64,000 nucleotides of DNA from Streptomyces sp. Root431 (GCF_001426585.1 NZ_LMEI01000007.1:603877-667876); one strand, 5' to 3'. Positions 1 to 13,620 are shown, counted from the first letter of the stretch. Notes: a model not told the origin generated them from the letters alone. Program-made: numbers and translations.

Positions 1-1
1 C

Positions 2-643
2 GTCGCGCGCCGCCTCCACGCGCGCGGGGACGAACTCGTGCTGCACGCGCGCGACGCGGGACGGGCCAAGGAGCTCGCGGCGCGGTTCCCCGGCGCGCGG
101 ACGCTCGTCGGGGACCTGGCCGACCCGGACCGGCTCTCCTGGGCCTTCTCGCACCAGACCATGCCGGAGCGGGTCGACAGCCTGCTGCACATCGCGGGCG
201 TCGTCGACCTCGGGCCGGTCGGGGAGCTCACCCCGAAGACCTGGCACCACCAGCTCAACGTCAACCTGGTCGCCCCGGCCGAGCTGACCCGCCACCTCCT
301 GCCCCAGCTGCGGGTCTCCCAGGGCCACGTCGTCTTCGTCAACTCGGGCGCCGGGCTCGCCGCGCACGCCGAGTGGAGCGCGTACGCCGCCTCCAAGCAC
401 GGCCTCAAGGCCCTCGCCGACTCCCTGCGCCACGAGGAGCACGCCAACGGCGTGCGGGTGACCTCCGTCTACCCGGGCCGCACCGCGAGCCCGATGCAGG
501 CGAAGGTGCACCAGCAGGAGGGCAAGGAGTACGACGCGTCGAAGTGGATCGACCCCGAGTCGGTCGCGACGGCGATCCTCACCGCGATCGACCTGCCGCG
601 CGACGCCGAGATCAACGACCTGACCGTCCGTCCGGGACGGTAG
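2..643 (+). CDS. SDR family oxidoreductase, 5' end missing
   Basis: This is a short-chain dehydrogenase/reductase cut by the window edge; the reading frame is open back to base 2. About 213 residues remain. The glycine-rich NAD(P)-binding turn at the N-terminus lies outside the window. The visible catalytic part has a Ser in NSGAG followed by the YAASK motif (YxxxK), and then the PGRT segment typical after the active site. The substrate cannot be read from the sequence. It ends a few bases before the next gene, so the two are probably cotranscribed. Confidence 0.9.
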   Translation, partial: VARRLHARGDELVLHARDAGRAKELAARFPGARTLVGDLADPDRLSWAFSHQTMPERVDSLLHIAGVVDLGPVGELTPKTWHHQLNVNLVAPAELTRHLLPQLRVSQGHVVFVNSGAGLAAHAEWSAYAASKHGLKALADSLRHEEHANGVRVTSVYPGRTASPMQAKVHQQEGKEYDASKWIDPESVATAILTAIDLPRDAEINDLTVRPGR

Positions 644-653
644 GACGGTGGAC

Positions 654-3865
<3,212 letters not shown>

Positions 3866-4175
3866 CCTCTGCCGGCCCCTGGGAAGGTCACCCGTTCGGC
3901 GCATACCAGATCGTTACGGGTGGCCGGGTCGCATTCGGGCAAGAGAGGGAGAGCGCTGCCCGTCGGAGCCCTCGGCGGCCTACTGTGGTGACCGTGCGTC
4001 CTGTCCCGCACGTCCGCGCGAGGGCTGCCGGTCGTGCGCGCCAGGACGAACGGCCCAGTGGCATGAGGAACGGCCGCCCGGTGGCGGCCGCATGGCGGAC
4101 GGCCGGACGACGGACGGCCGCGCGAGCGCGGCCCATCGCACACCGACGGCACCGCCGCCTGTGAGAGGGACGGGA
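3866..4175. other. Intergenic region upstream of the GGDEF-EAL gene
   Basis: There are 310 bases without a convincing gene. A TACTGT hexamer near 3980 could be a -10 element, but I see no good -35. The last 100 bases are runs of CGGACGGCCG-like sequence with local dyads. No terminator-grade hairpin follows ligA. Confidence 0.4.
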
Positions 4176-6302
4176 ATGGAACCGACCGAGAGCGCCGCCC
4201 CGGCCCCACGGCCGTATGGCCGTGTGGTCCCCACGGGTCCGACCTCCCGGCTGCCCGCAGCCGTGGTGGGCATCGCCGCCGTCGTGCTCGTCGCCGGCCT
4301 CCAGCGGGCCCTGAGCACCGGACACGGCCTCTTCCCCGGCGGAGGCACCGGCTGGTCCCTCGCCGTCCTCACCGGCCTCATCGTCGGCCACCTGGTCGCG
4401 CTCGGCCGCGACCGCTGGTGGGGCGGCACGGGCTCCGGCGCCGCCCTCACCCTCGCCGTCCTCCTGCTGTACGGCTGGGTGCCCGCCGGACTCGTCTCGC
4501 TGACCGTCGTCGCCCTCGTCGGCGCCGCCCGCCGGCACCGCTGGCGACAGGGCCTGCTGCACGGCGCCGCCGACGTCCTCGGGGTCGGCGCCGCCGCCCT
4601 CGTGCTCGCCCTCTTCGGAGACGTACCGACCGTCGAGGAGCCCTGGCAGCCCCTCGATTGGACGATCGGGGACGTCCCGGAAGTCGTCCTCGCCGCGGCC
4701 GCCTATCTCGTGGTGACCCGGATCCTGCTGTGGTACACGCTCGCGCCCCAGGGCCGCGGACTGCCCACCATCGCCCGCACCGCCCTCCTCCGGCAGGGGC
4801 TCGTCGCCGTCGCCCTGCTCGGCATCGCCCCGCTCATCTGCGTCGTCGCCGCCACCCGGCCCGTCCTCCTGCCCCTCTTCGCCGTCCCCCTCATCGCCCT
4901 CGACTCCACCCTCTGGATCGCCCGGGCCCGCGCCGAGGAACAGCTGCGCGACCCGCTGACCGGGCTCCCCAACCGCCAGTGGCTCCTGGAGCGGGCCTGG
5001 ACGGCCCTGGAAGAGGCCGAAGGCGAAGGCGCCCGCGCCGCCCTCGTCCTCATCGACCTCGACCGCTTCCGCTCGGTCAACGACACCCTCGGACACCTCG
5101 CGGGCGACCGGCTGCTCCTCCAGATCGCCGAGCGGCTCCGCCTCGCCCTGCCCCGCGGCGCCGAGGCCGCCCGGCTCGGCGGCGACGAGTTCGCCGTCCT
5201 GCTGCCCACCGCCGACTCCACCACCAGCGCGCAGCGCGTCGCCCGCCACCTCGTCGCCGAGCTCTCCTCCCCGCTCGACCTCGACGGACTCACCCTCGTC
5301 CTGGAGGCCAGCGCCGGCGTCGCCGTCTTCCCCGACCACGCCCTCGACGCCGAGGGCCTGCTGCGCCGCGCCGACGTCGCCATGTACCAGGCCAAGCGGG
5401 ACCGCACGGGCGTCGAGGTCTACGAGTCCAAGCGCGACTCCAACACCCCCGACCGGCTCGGCCTCCTCGGCGACCTGCGCCGCGCCCTCGACGCGGGCGA
5501 GGTCGAACTCCACTACCAGCCCAAGGTCCGCTTCGACGGCCAGGTCGCGGGCCTGGAGGCGCTCGTCCGCTGGGTCCACCCGGAGCGAGGGAAGGTTCCG
5601 CCGGACGAGTTCATCGCCATCGCGGAGTCCTCCGGCCTGATGCCCCACCTCACCGAGTACGTCCTGGAGACCGCCCTCGCGCAGGTCGCCCGCTGGCGCG
5701 CGCAGGGCCTCAACGTCCCGGTCGCCGTGAACGTCTCGCCGCGCGACGTCCACACCCCCGGCTTCGCGGGAGCCGTCGCCGCCCGCCTCGCCCGCCACGG
5801 CGTCCCGGCCGGCGCGCTCCAGCTGGAGATAACGGAGCACGTGCTCCTGGAGGACCCGCAGCGCGCCGCCGACACGCTGAACGGCCTCACCGGCCACGGC
5901 GTCAAGATGTCCCTCGACGACTTCGGCACCGGCTACTCCTCGCTCGTCCACCTGCGCCGGCTGCCCGTCAGCGAACTGAAGATCGACCGCTCCTTCGTCG
6001 CCCGGCTCGCCGTCGACACCGAGGACGCCGAGATCGTCCGCTGCACCCTCGACCTCGCCCACTCGCTCGGCCTCCTCGTCGTCGCCGAGGGAGTGGAGGA
6101 CGACGAGACCTGGGAGCGCCTGCGCGACCTGGGCTGCGACGCCGTCCAGGGCTGGCTGGTCGCCGCCGCGATGCCGCCCGCCGAGGCGACCGCCTGGCTC
6201 CTGGCCCGCGGCGAGCACGGCTGGCGCCGCCCCGTCGACATCGCCGCCGACCTCGCGGCCGAGGTCGACCTCGGGCGGCCCTCGGGCCAGGTCGTGCAGT
6301 AG
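4176..6302 (+). CDS. rmdB: Membrane GGDEF-EAL protein, probable c-di-GMP phosphodiesterase (RmdB type)
   Basis: This 708-residue protein starts with about six to seven hydrophobic segments (residues 30-250), then a GGDEF domain ([10 protein letters not shown]) and an EAL domain. The EAL catalytic set looks intact: [32 protein letters not shown] and AEGVED. The GGDEF motif is complete, but the RxxD inhibitory site five residues ahead is not conserved (PRGA). c-di-GMP phosphodiesterases of this architecture control Streptomyces development. The position after ligA matches S. coelicolor RmdB (SCO5495) from memory. ATG 4176 follows GAGAGGGACGGGA; an upstream in-frame start at 4092 lacks a ribosome site. 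Confidence 0.85.
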   Translation: MEPTESAAPAPRPYGRVVPTGPTSRLPAAVVGIAAVVLVAGLQRALSTGHGLFPGGGTGWSLAVLTGLIVGHLVALGRDRWWGGTGSGAALTLAVLLLYGWVPAGLVSLTVVALVGAARRHRWRQGLLHGAADVLGVGAAALVLALFGDVPTVEEPWQPLDWTIGDVPEVVLAAAAYLVVTRILLWYTLAPQGRGLPTIARTALLRQGLVAVALLGIAPLICVVAATRPVLLPLFAVPLIALDSTLWIARARAEEQLRDPLTGLPNRQWLLERAWTALEEAEGEGARAALVLIDLDRFRSVNDTLGHLAGDRLLLQIAERLRLALPRGAEAARLGGDEFAVLLPTADSTTSAQRVARHLVAELSSPLDLDGLTLVLEASAGVAVFPDHALDAEGLLRRADVAMYQAKRDRTGVEVYESKRDSNTPDRLGLLGDLRRALDAGEVELHYQPKVRFDGQVAGLEALVRWVHPERGKVPPDEFIAIAESSGLMPHLTEYVLETALAQVARWRAQGLNVPVAVNVSPRDVHTPGFAGAVAARLARHGVPAGALQLEITEHVLLEDPQRAADTLNGLTGHGVKMSLDDFGTGYSSLVHLRRLPVSELKIDRSFVARLAVDTEDAEIVRCTLDLAHSLGLLVVAEGVEDDETWERLRDLGCDAVQGWLVAAAMPPAEATAWLLARGEHGWRRPVDIAADLAAEVDLGRPSGQVVQ

Positions 6303-6328
6303 ACGCCGTCACGCCCCGGGGCGACCGT

Positions 6329-6359
6329 TTCACGGGGAGCGGCACCGGCCCCCTAGGAT
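6329..6359 (+). promoter_or_regulatory. Possible gatCAB promoter
   Basis: TTCACG at 6329 and TAGGAT at 6354 are separated by 19 bases, which is slightly long. Transcription would begin about 30 bases before gatC. This is inferred from consensus only. Confidence 0.35.
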
Positions 6360-6396
6360 GGGCCGACACCATCAAGCTCACCCCGTGAGGATCCGC

Positions 6397-6693
6397 ATGC
6401 CTGGCATCACGCGCGAGGAGGTCGCCCACCTCGCACGGCTGGCGCGTCTGGAGCTGAAGGGCGAAGAACTCGATCACTTCGCCGGCCAGCTCGACGACAT
6501 CATCGGCGCGGTCGCCCGCGTCTCCGAGGTCGCCGACCAAGACGTACCGCCGACCTCCCACCCGCTGCCGCTGACCAATGTCATGCGCGCGGACGAGGTC
6601 CGTCCGTCGCTCACCCCCGAGCAGGCGCTCTCCGGCGCCCCGGCCCAGGAGCAGCAGCGTTTCAAGGTGCCGCAGATCCTGGGGGAGGACTAA
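6397..6693 (+). CDS. gatC: Asp-tRNA(Asn)/Glu-tRNA(Gln) amidotransferase subunit C
   Basis: GatC is the small clamp subunit of the GatCAB amidotransferase, which converts Glu-tRNA(Gln) and/or Asp-tRNA(Asn). The 98-residue product starts [20 protein letters not shown], the family's signature N-terminal helix, and ends with the usual RFKVPQIL segment. ATG 6397 has GTGAGGATCCGC just upstream; an in-frame ATG at 6358 would add residues not found in the family. gatA follows after 6 bases, so the subunits are made together. Confidence 0.96.
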   Translation: MPGITREEVAHLARLARLELKGEELDHFAGQLDDIIGAVARVSEVADQDVPPTSHPLPLTNVMRADEVRPSLTPEQALSGAPAQEQQRFKVPQILGED

Positions 6694-6699
6694 CACGTC

Positions 6700-8199
6700 A
6701 TGACGGACAACATCATCATCAAGCTCACGGCCGCCGAGATCGCCGGGAAGATCGCCGCGGGCGAGCTCACCGCCGTCGAGGTCACCGAGGCCCACCTCGC
6801 CCGTATCGAGGCCGTCGACGAGAAGGTCCACGCCTTCCTGCACGTCGACCGCGAGGGCGCCCTCGCGCAGGCGCGCGCCGTCGACGAGAAGCGTGCCCGC
6901 GGCGAGAAGCTCGGCCCGCTCGCCGGCGTCCCGCTCGCGCTCAAGGACATCTTCACCACGGTCGGCATTCCGACGACCGTCGGTTCGAAGATGCTCGAGG
7001 GCTGGATCCCGCCGTACGACGCGACCCTGGTCAAGAACCTCAAGGCCGCCGACGTCGTCATCCTCGGCAAGACCAACATGGACGAGTTCGCGATGGGCTC
7101 CTCCACGGAGAACAGCGCCTACGGCCCGACCGGCAACCCCTGGGACCTGACCCGGATCCCCGGCGGCTCCGGCGGTGGCTCCTCGGCCGCCCTCGCCGCG
7201 TACGAGGCCCCGCTCGCCATCGGCACGGACACCGGCGGCTCGATCCGCCAGCCCGCCGCCGTCACCGGCACCGTCGGCGTCAAGCCGACGTACGGCGCGG
7301 TCTCCCGCTACGGCATGGTGGCCTTCTCCTCCTCCCTCGACCAGGGCGGCCCCTGCGCCCGTACGGTCCTGGACGCGGCCCTCCTGCACGAGGCGATCGC
7401 CGGGCACGACCCGCTCGACTCGACCTCCATCGACGCCCCGGTCCCGCCGGTCGTCGAGGCCGCGCGGAACGGCTCGGTCGCCGGCATGCGCGTCGGTGTC
7501 GTCAAGCAGTTCCGCGGCGAGGGCTACCAGGCCGGTGTCGTGCAGCGCTTCGACGAGTCCGTCGAGCTGCTCAAGTCGCTGGGCGCCGAGATCGTCGAGC
7601 TGGACTGCCCGACCTTCGACCTCGCCCTCTCGGCGTACTACCTGATCGCGCCGTCCGAGTGCTCCTCGAACCTGGCCCGCTTCGACGCCATGCGCTACGG
7701 CCTGCGGGTCGGCGACGACGGCACCCGTTCGGCCGAGGACGTCACCGCCCTCACCCGTGAGGCCGGCTTCGGCGACGAGGTCAAGCGCCGCATCATCCTC
7801 GGTACGTACGCGCTGAGCTCCGGCTACTACGACGCGTACTACGGCTCGGCCCAGAAGGTCCGGACCCTCATCACCCGCGAGTTCGAGAAGGCCTTCGAGG
7901 AGGTGGACGTGATCGTCTCCCCGACGACCCCCACCACCGCCTTCCCGATCGGCGAGCGCGCCGACGACCCGATGGCGATGTACCTCGCGGACCTGTGCAC
8001 CATCCCGACCAACCTGGCCGGCAACGCCGCGATGTCCCTGCCCTGCGGCCTCGCGCCCGAGGACGGGCTGCCGGTCGGCCTGCAGATCATCGCTCCCGCG
8101 CTCAAGGACGACCGGCTGTACAAGGTCGGCGCCGCCGTCGAGGCCGCGTTCGTGGAAAAGTGGGGGCATCCGCTGCTTGAGGAGGCTCCGTCGCTGTGA
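6700..8199 (+). CDS. gatA: Glutamyl-tRNA(Gln) amidotransferase subunit A
   Basis: GatA is the amidase subunit that releases ammonia from glutamine. The 499-residue product has the amidase-signature triad: Lys in ALKDIF, the cis-Ser in [10 protein letters not shown], and the nucleophilic Ser in [10 protein letters not shown]. Length and order are standard. Its stop overlaps the next start by the GTGA arrangement at 8196. Confidence 0.97.
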   Translation: MTDNIIIKLTAAEIAGKIAAGELTAVEVTEAHLARIEAVDEKVHAFLHVDREGALAQARAVDEKRARGEKLGPLAGVPLALKDIFTTVGIPTTVGSKMLEGWIPPYDATLVKNLKAADVVILGKTNMDEFAMGSSTENSAYGPTGNPWDLTRIPGGSGGGSSAALAAYEAPLAIGTDTGGSIRQPAAVTGTVGVKPTYGAVSRYGMVAFSSSLDQGGPCARTVLDAALLHEAIAGHDPLDSTSIDAPVPPVVEAARNGSVAGMRVGVVKQFRGEGYQAGVVQRFDESVELLKSLGAEIVELDCPTFDLALSAYYLIAPSECSSNLARFDAMRYGLRVGDDGTRSAEDVTALTREAGFGDEVKRRIILGTYALSSGYYDAYYGSAQKVRTLITREFEKAFEEVDVIVSPTTPTTAFPIGERADDPMAMYLADLCTIPTNLAGNAAMSLPCGLAPEDGLPVGLQIIAPALKDDRLYKVGAAVEAAFVEKWGHPLLEEAPSL

Positions 8200-8438
8200 G
8201 TGCCATGGCAAAGAAGGCCAAGAACTTCAAGAAGTCCAAGACCGGCGTCTACGTCTCGCTGGCGACCACCGCGTTCGGTGCCATCAGCGTCGCGAAGCAG
8301 GCCAAGCTGGCCCGCAACGACAACGACATGCTGCGGCTGATCGACTCCGCCGTGTCCGCCGCCGCCATCGTTACCGGCCTGGCGATCCTCTACCGGGAGC
8401 TCAAGCGCCTGGGCGACGACGACGTCCTGCTGGGCTGA
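8196..8438 (+). CDS. Small hydrophobic protein between gatA and gatB
   Basis: An 80-residue protein of unknown function with a basic N-terminus ([11 protein letters not shown]) and a hydrophobic stretch near residues 42-62, probably one membrane segment. GTG 8196 overlaps the gatA stop as GTGA and has GGAGG 11 bases upstream; ATG 8205 is the alternative. Its place inside the gatCAB operon suggests steady co-expression with the amidotransferase, but no domain I recognise links it to that job. From memory, an equivalent small gene sits at this place in S. coelicolor. Confidence 0.85.
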   Translation: MSAMAKKAKNFKKSKTGVYVSLATTAFGAISVAKQAKLARNDNDMLRLIDSAVSAAAIVTGLAILYRELKRLGDDDVLLG

Positions 8439-8454
8439 GAGGGAAAGTCTCACC

Positions 8455-9966
8455 GTGACTGTCACTGAACTGCTGTCGTACGACGCGGCCCTCGCGGCGT
8501 TCGACCCCGTCATGGGCCTGGAGGTCCATGTCGAGCTCGGCACCAAGACGAAGATGTTCTGCGGCTGCTCGACCGAGCTGGGCGCGGAGCCGAACTCGCA
8601 GACGTGCCCGACCTGCCTCGGCCTGCCCGGCTCGCTGCCGGTCGTCAACGCGATCGGCGTCGAGTCCGCCATCAAGATCGGTCTCGCGCTGAACTGCGAG
8701 ATCGCCGAGTGGTGCCGCTTCGCCCGGAAGAACTACTTCTATCCGGACATGCCGAAGAACTTCCAGACCTCCCAGTACGACGAGCCGATCGCCTTCAACG
8801 GCTACCTGGACGTCCAGCTGGAGGACGGCGAGATCTTCCGCGTGGAGATCGAGCGCGCCCACATGGAGGAGGACACCGGCAAGTCGCTGCACGTGGGCGG
8901 CGCCACCGGCCGTATCCACGGCGCGTCCCACTCCCTGCTCGACTACAACCGGGCCGGCATCCCGCTCATCGAGATCGTCACCAAGCCGATCGAGGGCGCG
9001 GGCGAGCGGGCCCCCGAGGTCGCCAAGGCGTACGTCGCCGAGCTGCGCGAGCTGATCCGCGCCCTCGGTGTCTCCGAGGCGCGCATGGACAAGGGCCAGA
9101 TGCGCTGCGACGTGAACCTGTCGCTGCGCCCGAACGGCACCAAGAAGTTCGGCACCCGCTCGGAGACGAAGAACGTCAACTCGCTCCGTTCGGTGGAGCG
9201 TGCGGCGCGCTTCGAGATCCAGCGCCACGCGGCCGTGCTCACCTCCGGTGGCACGATCATCCAGGAGACCCGTCACTTCCACGAGGACGACGGCTCCACG
9301 ACCTCCGGCCGCATCAAGGACAACGCCGAGGACTACCGGTACTTCCCGGAGCCCGACCTCGTCCCCGTCGCCCCGGCCCGCGCGTGGGTCGAGGAGCTGC
9401 GGGGCGGCCTGCCCGAGCTGCCGCGCGTGCGCCGCAACCGGCTGCGCGAGGAGTGGGGCGTGTCCGAGCTGGACATGCAGTCCATCCTCAACGCGGGCGC
9501 GGTCGACTCGATCGTCGCCACGATCGAGGCGGGCGCGGACGCGGCCTCGGCCCGCAAGTGGTGGATGGGCGAGCTCGCCCGCAACGCCAACGAGCAGGGC
9601 GTCTCCCTCGAGGAGCTGGCGATCACCCCGTCGGACGTGGCCCGGGTCTCCGCCCTGGTCGCCGCCGGCGATCTGAACGACAAGCTGGCCCGTCAGGTCA
9701 TCGAGGGCGTCCTCGCCGGCGAGGGCACCCCGGACGAGGTCGTCGAGAAGCGCGGTCTGAAGGTCGTCTCCGACGACGGCGCGCTCGGCACGGCGGTCGA
9801 CGAGGCCATCGCGGGCAACGCGGCCATCGCGGACAAGATCCGCGGCGGCAAGGTCGCGGCGGTCGGCGCCCTCGTGGGTGCGGTCATGAAGGCCACCCGC
9901 GGCCAGGCGGACGCGGCGAAGGTCAAGGACCTGATCCTGGAGAAGCTGGGCGTCAGCGAGGGCTGA
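8455..9966 (+). CDS. gatB: Asp/Glu-tRNA amidotransferase subunit B
   Basis: GatB binds the mischarged tRNA and activates its carboxyl group with ATP. The 503-residue product shows the conserved MGLEVHVEL start region, metal-site cysteines (CGCS, then CPTCLGLPG), the [12 protein letters not shown] motif, MRCDVNLS, and a C-terminal YqeY-like tail. GTG 8455 follows GAGAGGGAAAGTC. A strong hairpin lies 25 bases after the stop, so this is the operon's last gene. Confidence 0.97.
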   Translation: MTVTELLSYDAALAAFDPVMGLEVHVELGTKTKMFCGCSTELGAEPNSQTCPTCLGLPGSLPVVNAIGVESAIKIGLALNCEIAEWCRFARKNYFYPDMPKNFQTSQYDEPIAFNGYLDVQLEDGEIFRVEIERAHMEEDTGKSLHVGGATGRIHGASHSLLDYNRAGIPLIEIVTKPIEGAGERAPEVAKAYVAELRELIRALGVSEARMDKGQMRCDVNLSLRPNGTKKFGTRSETKNVNSLRSVERAARFEIQRHAAVLTSGGTIIQETRHFHEDDGSTTSGRIKDNAEDYRYFPEPDLVPVAPARAWVEELRGGLPELPRVRRNRLREEWGVSELDMQSILNAGAVDSIVATIEAGADAASARKWWMGELARNANEQGVSLEELAITPSDVARVSALVAAGDLNDKLARQVIEGVLAGEGTPDEVVEKRGLKVVSDDGALGTAVDEAIAGNAAIADKIRGGKVAAVGALVGAVMKATRGQADAAKVKDLILEKLGVSEG

Positions 9967-9990
9967 TCCTCTTCTCGTACGCGTACAGGG

Positions 9991-10029
9991 GGCGGCCCCG
10001 CACCGGAGTTCCGGTGCGGGGCCGCCTTT
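9991..10029. terminator. Terminator shared by gatB and the convergent gene
   Basis: A perfect 16-base-pair stem (9991-10006 with 10011-10026) has the four-base loop AGTT and is followed by TTT. It lies between convergent genes, so it can act in both directions. Confidence 0.88.
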
Positions 10030-10045
10030 CGTGCGGGTGTGGCGA

Positions 10046-10504
10046 TCAGAAACAGGAGACCGAGGTCGTCCCCCGGACCAGCAGGGAGCTGGACTCGTCT
10101 CGCTGGCCGACGCCGTTGCCGTTGTAGCCGTCGTCCTCCAGTCGGTCGTGGGTCACGTAGCTGCCCGGGTTCACGCAGAAGTTGAAGTTCTGGTAGCCGG
10201 GGTCCTTGTAGTAGTGGCTCTCGTAGCCGCCGTTGCTGGAGTTGCTGGCCGACCACGAGTTGTCGTTCACCAGGGCCCCGCTGGGGTAGAACGCGTCGTC
10301 CCTGAAGTCGGCGTCACTGTTGAAGTAGTTGTGCACGGGGGTCCCGATGCTGCCCTCGAAGAGGCAGTGGTAGCCCGAGGGGCAGTTGGGACCGGCCGAC
10401 GCGGTCGACGCGGTCGCGATGCCGCCGCCCACGAGGAGCGCGGTGGCGCCGGCGACGGCCGCGACCTTCCTGCGGAGCCCGGACTTCACATTAAGCATGG
10501 ACAT
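10046..10504 (-). CDS. Secreted peptidase inhibitor family I36-like protein
   Basis: A small exported protein of 152 residues. It has a Sec signal peptide (basic SGLRRK, then a hydrophobic core ending near ASTASA, with cleavage around residue 38). The mature part has a CPSGYHCLFEG start, paired Cys and many Asn, Tyr and Gly residues, resembling the I36 peptidase-inhibitor/crystallin-like domain of Streptomyces. The target protease, if any, is unknown. ATG 10504 and ATG 10498 are both possible; purine-rich AGCGAG precedes the first. A monocistronic unit is likely. Confidence 0.8.
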   Translation of the reverse strand: MSMLNVKSGLRRKVAAVAGATALLVGGGIATASTASAGPNCPSGYHCLFEGSIGTPVHNYFNSDADFRDDAFYPSGALVNDNSWSASNSSNGGYESHYYKDPGYQNFNFCVNPGSYVTHDRLEDDGYNGNGVGQRDESSSLLVRGTTSVSCF

Positions 10505-10551
10505 GCCAATCTCGCTTTCGTGTCACTGTCGGAGAACATCCGCACCTGGAG

Positions 10552-11526
10552 TCAGGGGCGGAAGACTGTGGTGGCGAGGACCTCGTCGGCCGCCGTGTCC
10601 TGGCGGGCCGACAGCTTCTTCCAGTCCCGGCCGATGTCGGGGTGCTCGTCCAGCCAGCGCTGCTGGACGGCGGCGAGCCGCTGGTACGCCGTGGTCAGGT
10701 ATCGGGTCTCCGCCTTGCAGCGCAGATCCGCCGCGGCGACGGGACTGCTCCGCCGGTCAGCATCCGAACGCAGCGATCGCTCCACCTGTACGGGATCCTC
10801 GGCCTTGACCTTCGCCCGGTCCATGCACTCCCGCCAGCGCGTGGTCGCCGTACGGAACGCGGGGTCCTTCTCCACGTCCTGGCGCGTCTGCTCCTGGGCC
10901 TCGAAGAGCAGGATCCGCACCTGGAGCCAGCGCAGCCGGCCCTCGCCGAGCAGGCGCGTCTCCGCCTCGGCGAGGCAGCCGTTGCCAGGCCGCGAGACGC
11001 TCAGTCGCGCGCCCATGACGGTGACCCGCTTGGCCTCGTCGCCGAAGAGAGCCCGCGCGTACGCGTCGGAGGCCTCCGGGCTGCCGGGCTTGGGCGGCGC
11101 CTCGGGGGGCACCGAAGGGGTGGCCGGGCGCGGCGGAGTCGTGGACTCGAGACCGAAGGACTGCGGGCGCTCGTCGGCCCCCGGGTTCTCGGGCGGGGGG
11201 ACGGGGGCGTATCGGTAGCCCCGTTCGGCCATGCAGGCGATGCTGATCTTCTGCTGTGCCCCGACGGCACGCGACTGCGGGGTGAAGAGCAGGCCGGTCA
11301 CGGGCGGCAGCCGGTGCAGCGCGGTCAGCTCGGCGGGGTCCGCGACCGTCGCCGGCTTCCCTGCCGCGGCGGGCACCGGCGTCCGGCCCGTGGCCGAACC
11401 CCTGCCCGTACTCGTGCCCGAACACCCGGCGCACACGGCGAGAACCATCCCGGCGGCGAGTGCGCGAACGAGCTTGCGCGACGCGACACGCCCGCCGCAA
11501 CGCCTCTTCGTCAGGGGCTCAGGCAT
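10552..11526 (-). CDS. Putative lipoprotein of unknown function
   Basis: A 324-residue protein with an N-terminal signal and a lipobox-like VCAGC around residue 35, then a Ser/Thr/Pro/Gly-rich linker. The remainder is charged and helical, with Trp and Cys (TRWRECM) but no domain I recognise. ATG 11526 has GGTGGA 7 bases upstream; GTG 11538 in the same frame has a ribosome site too close to it. It runs divergently from the winged-helix regulator at 11657, with about 130 bases between them, so the two may share control. Confidence 0.75.
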   Translation of the reverse strand: MPEPLTKRRCGGRVASRKLVRALAAGMVLAVCAGCSGTSTGRGSATGRTPVPAAAGKPATVADPAELTALHRLPPVTGLLFTPQSRAVGAQQKISIACMAERGYRYAPVPPPENPGADERPQSFGLESTTPPRPATPSVPPEAPPKPGSPEASDAYARALFGDEAKRVTVMGARLSVSRPGNGCLAEAETRLLGEGRLRWLQVRILLFEAQEQTRQDVEKDPAFRTATTRWRECMDRAKVKAEDPVQVERSLRSDADRRSSPVAAADLRCKAETRYLTTAYQRLAAVQQRWLDEHPDIGRDWKKLSARQDTAADEVLATTVFRP

Positions 11527-11656
11527 TTTACGATCCACCGTCCTGTTGCTGAAGGGTGCTGATCGGGAATCGGACAGATCAGAGTCTGCGAGTACCGGGG
11601 GAGTTCCGTGAACGTCTGTGCGCTGGAACGTAATTGCCCTGGTGGGAGGGGTTGAG

Positions 11657-12652
11657 ATGCTGCGAATTCACTTCACGGGGGAAGATCTCGCACGGATCCG
11701 GATCGCGACCGGACCCGACCCGATGTGGGAGATGCTCATGAGCCTGCACCGGCTGCGAAGACGGGACTCGGGCATGCTCCTGGGCCCATGGCTCCGCGAG
11801 TCGCTGCCCCGAGTGCCCGCCACCACAAGGCTGTTGACGGCACTCGCGCCGCCCGTCGGGTACTCGGCCGACTTCCTGACTCCGGCGGTCGGCGGGGGCC
11901 TCGCCGCCCATCTGGAGGCGCTGCGCTCCACACCCCTGCATCAAGTGACGAAAGATTTACGGGAGTTCGGCATCCAGAACCCCAAGCGGCGGCTGCCGGC
12001 CTGGCATCGGGAGCTGGTGGCGGGGGAGCCGGCGGGGATGGGCCGGGTGGCCGACGCCGCGCAGGCGTACGTCGACGCCGTGCTCGATCCGTTCTGGGAG
12101 CGGATCTGGGTGCAGGTGAGCCGCGACCGGACGCGCCGCTCGGCGGTGCTCGCGGAGGGAGGCTGGGACGCGGTCCTCAGCACGCTCCATCCGTCGGCGC
12201 ACTGGGAGTATCCGGTGCTCCGGCTCGCGTTCCCCGTCGACCAGGATCTTCACCTGGGCGGCCGTGGCCTGCTGCTCCAGCCGTCGTTCTTCTGCCGCTA
12301 CGCCCCGACGACGTTCGCCGACCCGGCCCTGCCGCCGGTCCTCGTCCACCCGATCGAACACGAGCCCCACTGGGCCACTCCGGAGGTGGGGCCGGCGGAC
12401 AGAGGGGCGCTCGCGGCGCTGATCGGCCCGACGCGGGCCGTCCTGCTGTTCGCGCTGGCGGACGGCATCGCGACGACGGGCCAGCTCGCCCGCCGCGCGG
12501 GCACCACCGCACCCAACGCCAGCCGCCACGTCGCGGCCCTGCGGGAGGCGGCCTTGGTCTCCAGCCACCGCCACCGCAACGCGACCCTGCACACCGTCAC
12601 CAAGCTGGGCCGCGCCCTCCTTGAGGGCCGCAACGTCTGCCTGTGCGCTTAG
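11657..12652 (+). CDS. ArsR-like winged-helix regulator (DUF5937 type) with a TTA codon
   Basis: A 331-residue protein. The N-terminal 230 residues form a conserved actinobacterial domain of unknown ligand. The C-terminus is a winged helix: the AALIGPTRAVLLFALADG helix, then TTGQLARRAGTTAPNASRHVAALREA as recognition region. It should bind DNA, but its targets are not visible. ATG 11657 follows GGGAGGGGTTGAG. Leu-101 is encoded by TTA (11957-11959), which in Streptomyces needs the bldA tRNA, so full-length protein may appear only late in development. Confidence 0.82.
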   Translation: MLRIHFTGEDLARIRIATGPDPMWEMLMSLHRLRRRDSGMLLGPWLRESLPRVPATTRLLTALAPPVGYSADFLTPAVGGGLAAHLEALRSTPLHQVTKDLREFGIQNPKRRLPAWHRELVAGEPAGMGRVADAAQAYVDAVLDPFWERIWVQVSRDRTRRSAVLAEGGWDAVLSTLHPSAHWEYPVLRLAFPVDQDLHLGGRGLLLQPSFFCRYAPTTFADPALPPVLVHPIEHEPHWATPEVGPADRGALAALIGPTRAVLLFALADGIATTGQLARRAGTTAPNASRHVAALREAALVSSHRHRNATLHTVTKLGRALLEGRNVCLCA

Positions 12653-12834
12653 CGTGCAGCCCGGGCGACGAAGGCGTCCCAGGTGTCGGGGGAGGCGGTG
12701 AAGACGGGGCTGGTCCCGCCGAGCTTGGAGTCCCGGACGTGCACGGTGGCGGGGTGGGCGGCCACCTCGACGCAGGCACCGCCCTCGTCGCTGCTGTAGC
12801 TGGACTTGAACCACGAAAGTGCTGCTGCGCTCAT
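12649..12834 (-). CDS. DUF397 protein
   Basis: A 61-residue DUF397 protein with the standard layout: WFKSSYSSDEGGACVEV, then VHVRDSK, ending WDAFVARA. These small proteins sit beside Scr1-family HTH/DUF5753 regulators and may act as their partners, which is a family association only. ATG 12834 has CAGGAG just upstream. The start overlapped the ancestral stop of the regulator as ATGA, but the regulator now ends early at a TAG 75 bases upstream, so translational coupling may be lost. The 3' end overlaps the end of the convergent winged-helix gene by 4 bases. Confidence 0.9.
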   Translation of the reverse strand: MSAAALSWFKSSYSSDEGGACVEVAAHPATVHVRDSKLGGTSPVFTASPDTWDAFVARAAR

Positions 12835-13613
12835 GTCACTCCTGCCAGACGTTCCAGCAGGCCCATGGTGTCCTCGGGCGTCAGGGCCTGTGACCGCAAC
12901 ATTCCCTACTTGGCCTGGAGGATGCCGACCTCGTCGGGGTCGTCGATGAGGAAGCTCACCCGCTGCCCCTCGATGTAGGCGACGTGTTCGTGGGCGGGCG
13001 TTTCGAGGAGCACCATGAGCCCGTCGAGCCCCGCGTGTGTCGTCCGCATCTTCGGGATGATCTGGAGCCCGAGGAAGGGGAGTTCGGCGATCTCGCGCAG
13101 ATGGAGGATCTGTCCCCGCAGGACTTCGCGTCCGCCGATCGTTTTCTCCAGGATGGAATCGTCCAGCAGGAAGGACATCATCGGGGGCCATGGGGTCTGC
13201 TCGAAGATGCGCTGACGGTCGAGGCGGTCGAGCATTCGGTCCTCCGCTTCCTGCGGAGTCATCGGCGGATACAGGCAGCCGAAGACCGCGCGGGCGTATT
13301 CGGGGGTCTGGAGCAGACCCGGGACGACCCCGTTCTCGTACGAGCAGATACTGAGCGCCTGCGCCTCCAGCTCGATGAACTCCTGGACGAACGCCGGGTA
13401 TCGCTCCTTCTTCGGCGCCTTCCCGACCGCCACCGCCAGCGCGCCGCCGGTGTTCAGGATGCCGTCCAGCTCACCCGCGAGCCCGAGCCGCAGCGCCCGC
13501 CGCCCCTGCTCGATCGAGCCCAGCGTCTCCAGCGCCACGCACGCCTGCGTGGCCAACTGGGGCTGGGTAAGGCCCGCTTGTTTCCGGTAAAGCGCCACCA
13601 GGGCGCCGACCAC
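12831..13613 (-). pseudogene. Scr1-family HTH/DUF5753 regulator, decayed at both ends
   Basis: An XRE helix-turn-helix (GLTQPQLATQACVALETLGS) is followed by a DUF5753 domain (SYENGVVPGLLQTPEYARAVF, GLQIIPKMRTTHAGLDG, YIEGQRVSFLID). Two defects are visible. First, a TAG at 12906-12908 follows ILQAK; reading through it gives YGMLRSQALTPEDT if Tyr is restored, then a stop overlapping the DUF397 start as ATGA. Second, the conserved frame continues upstream (SWEVVGAL preceded by KKVP) but meets a TAG at 13668-13670 with no ATG, GTG or TTG between, so only GTG 13613 can start it. Without readthrough the product is about 235 residues. Residual function cannot be excluded. Confidence 0.8.
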
Positions 13614-13620
13614 TTCCCAT

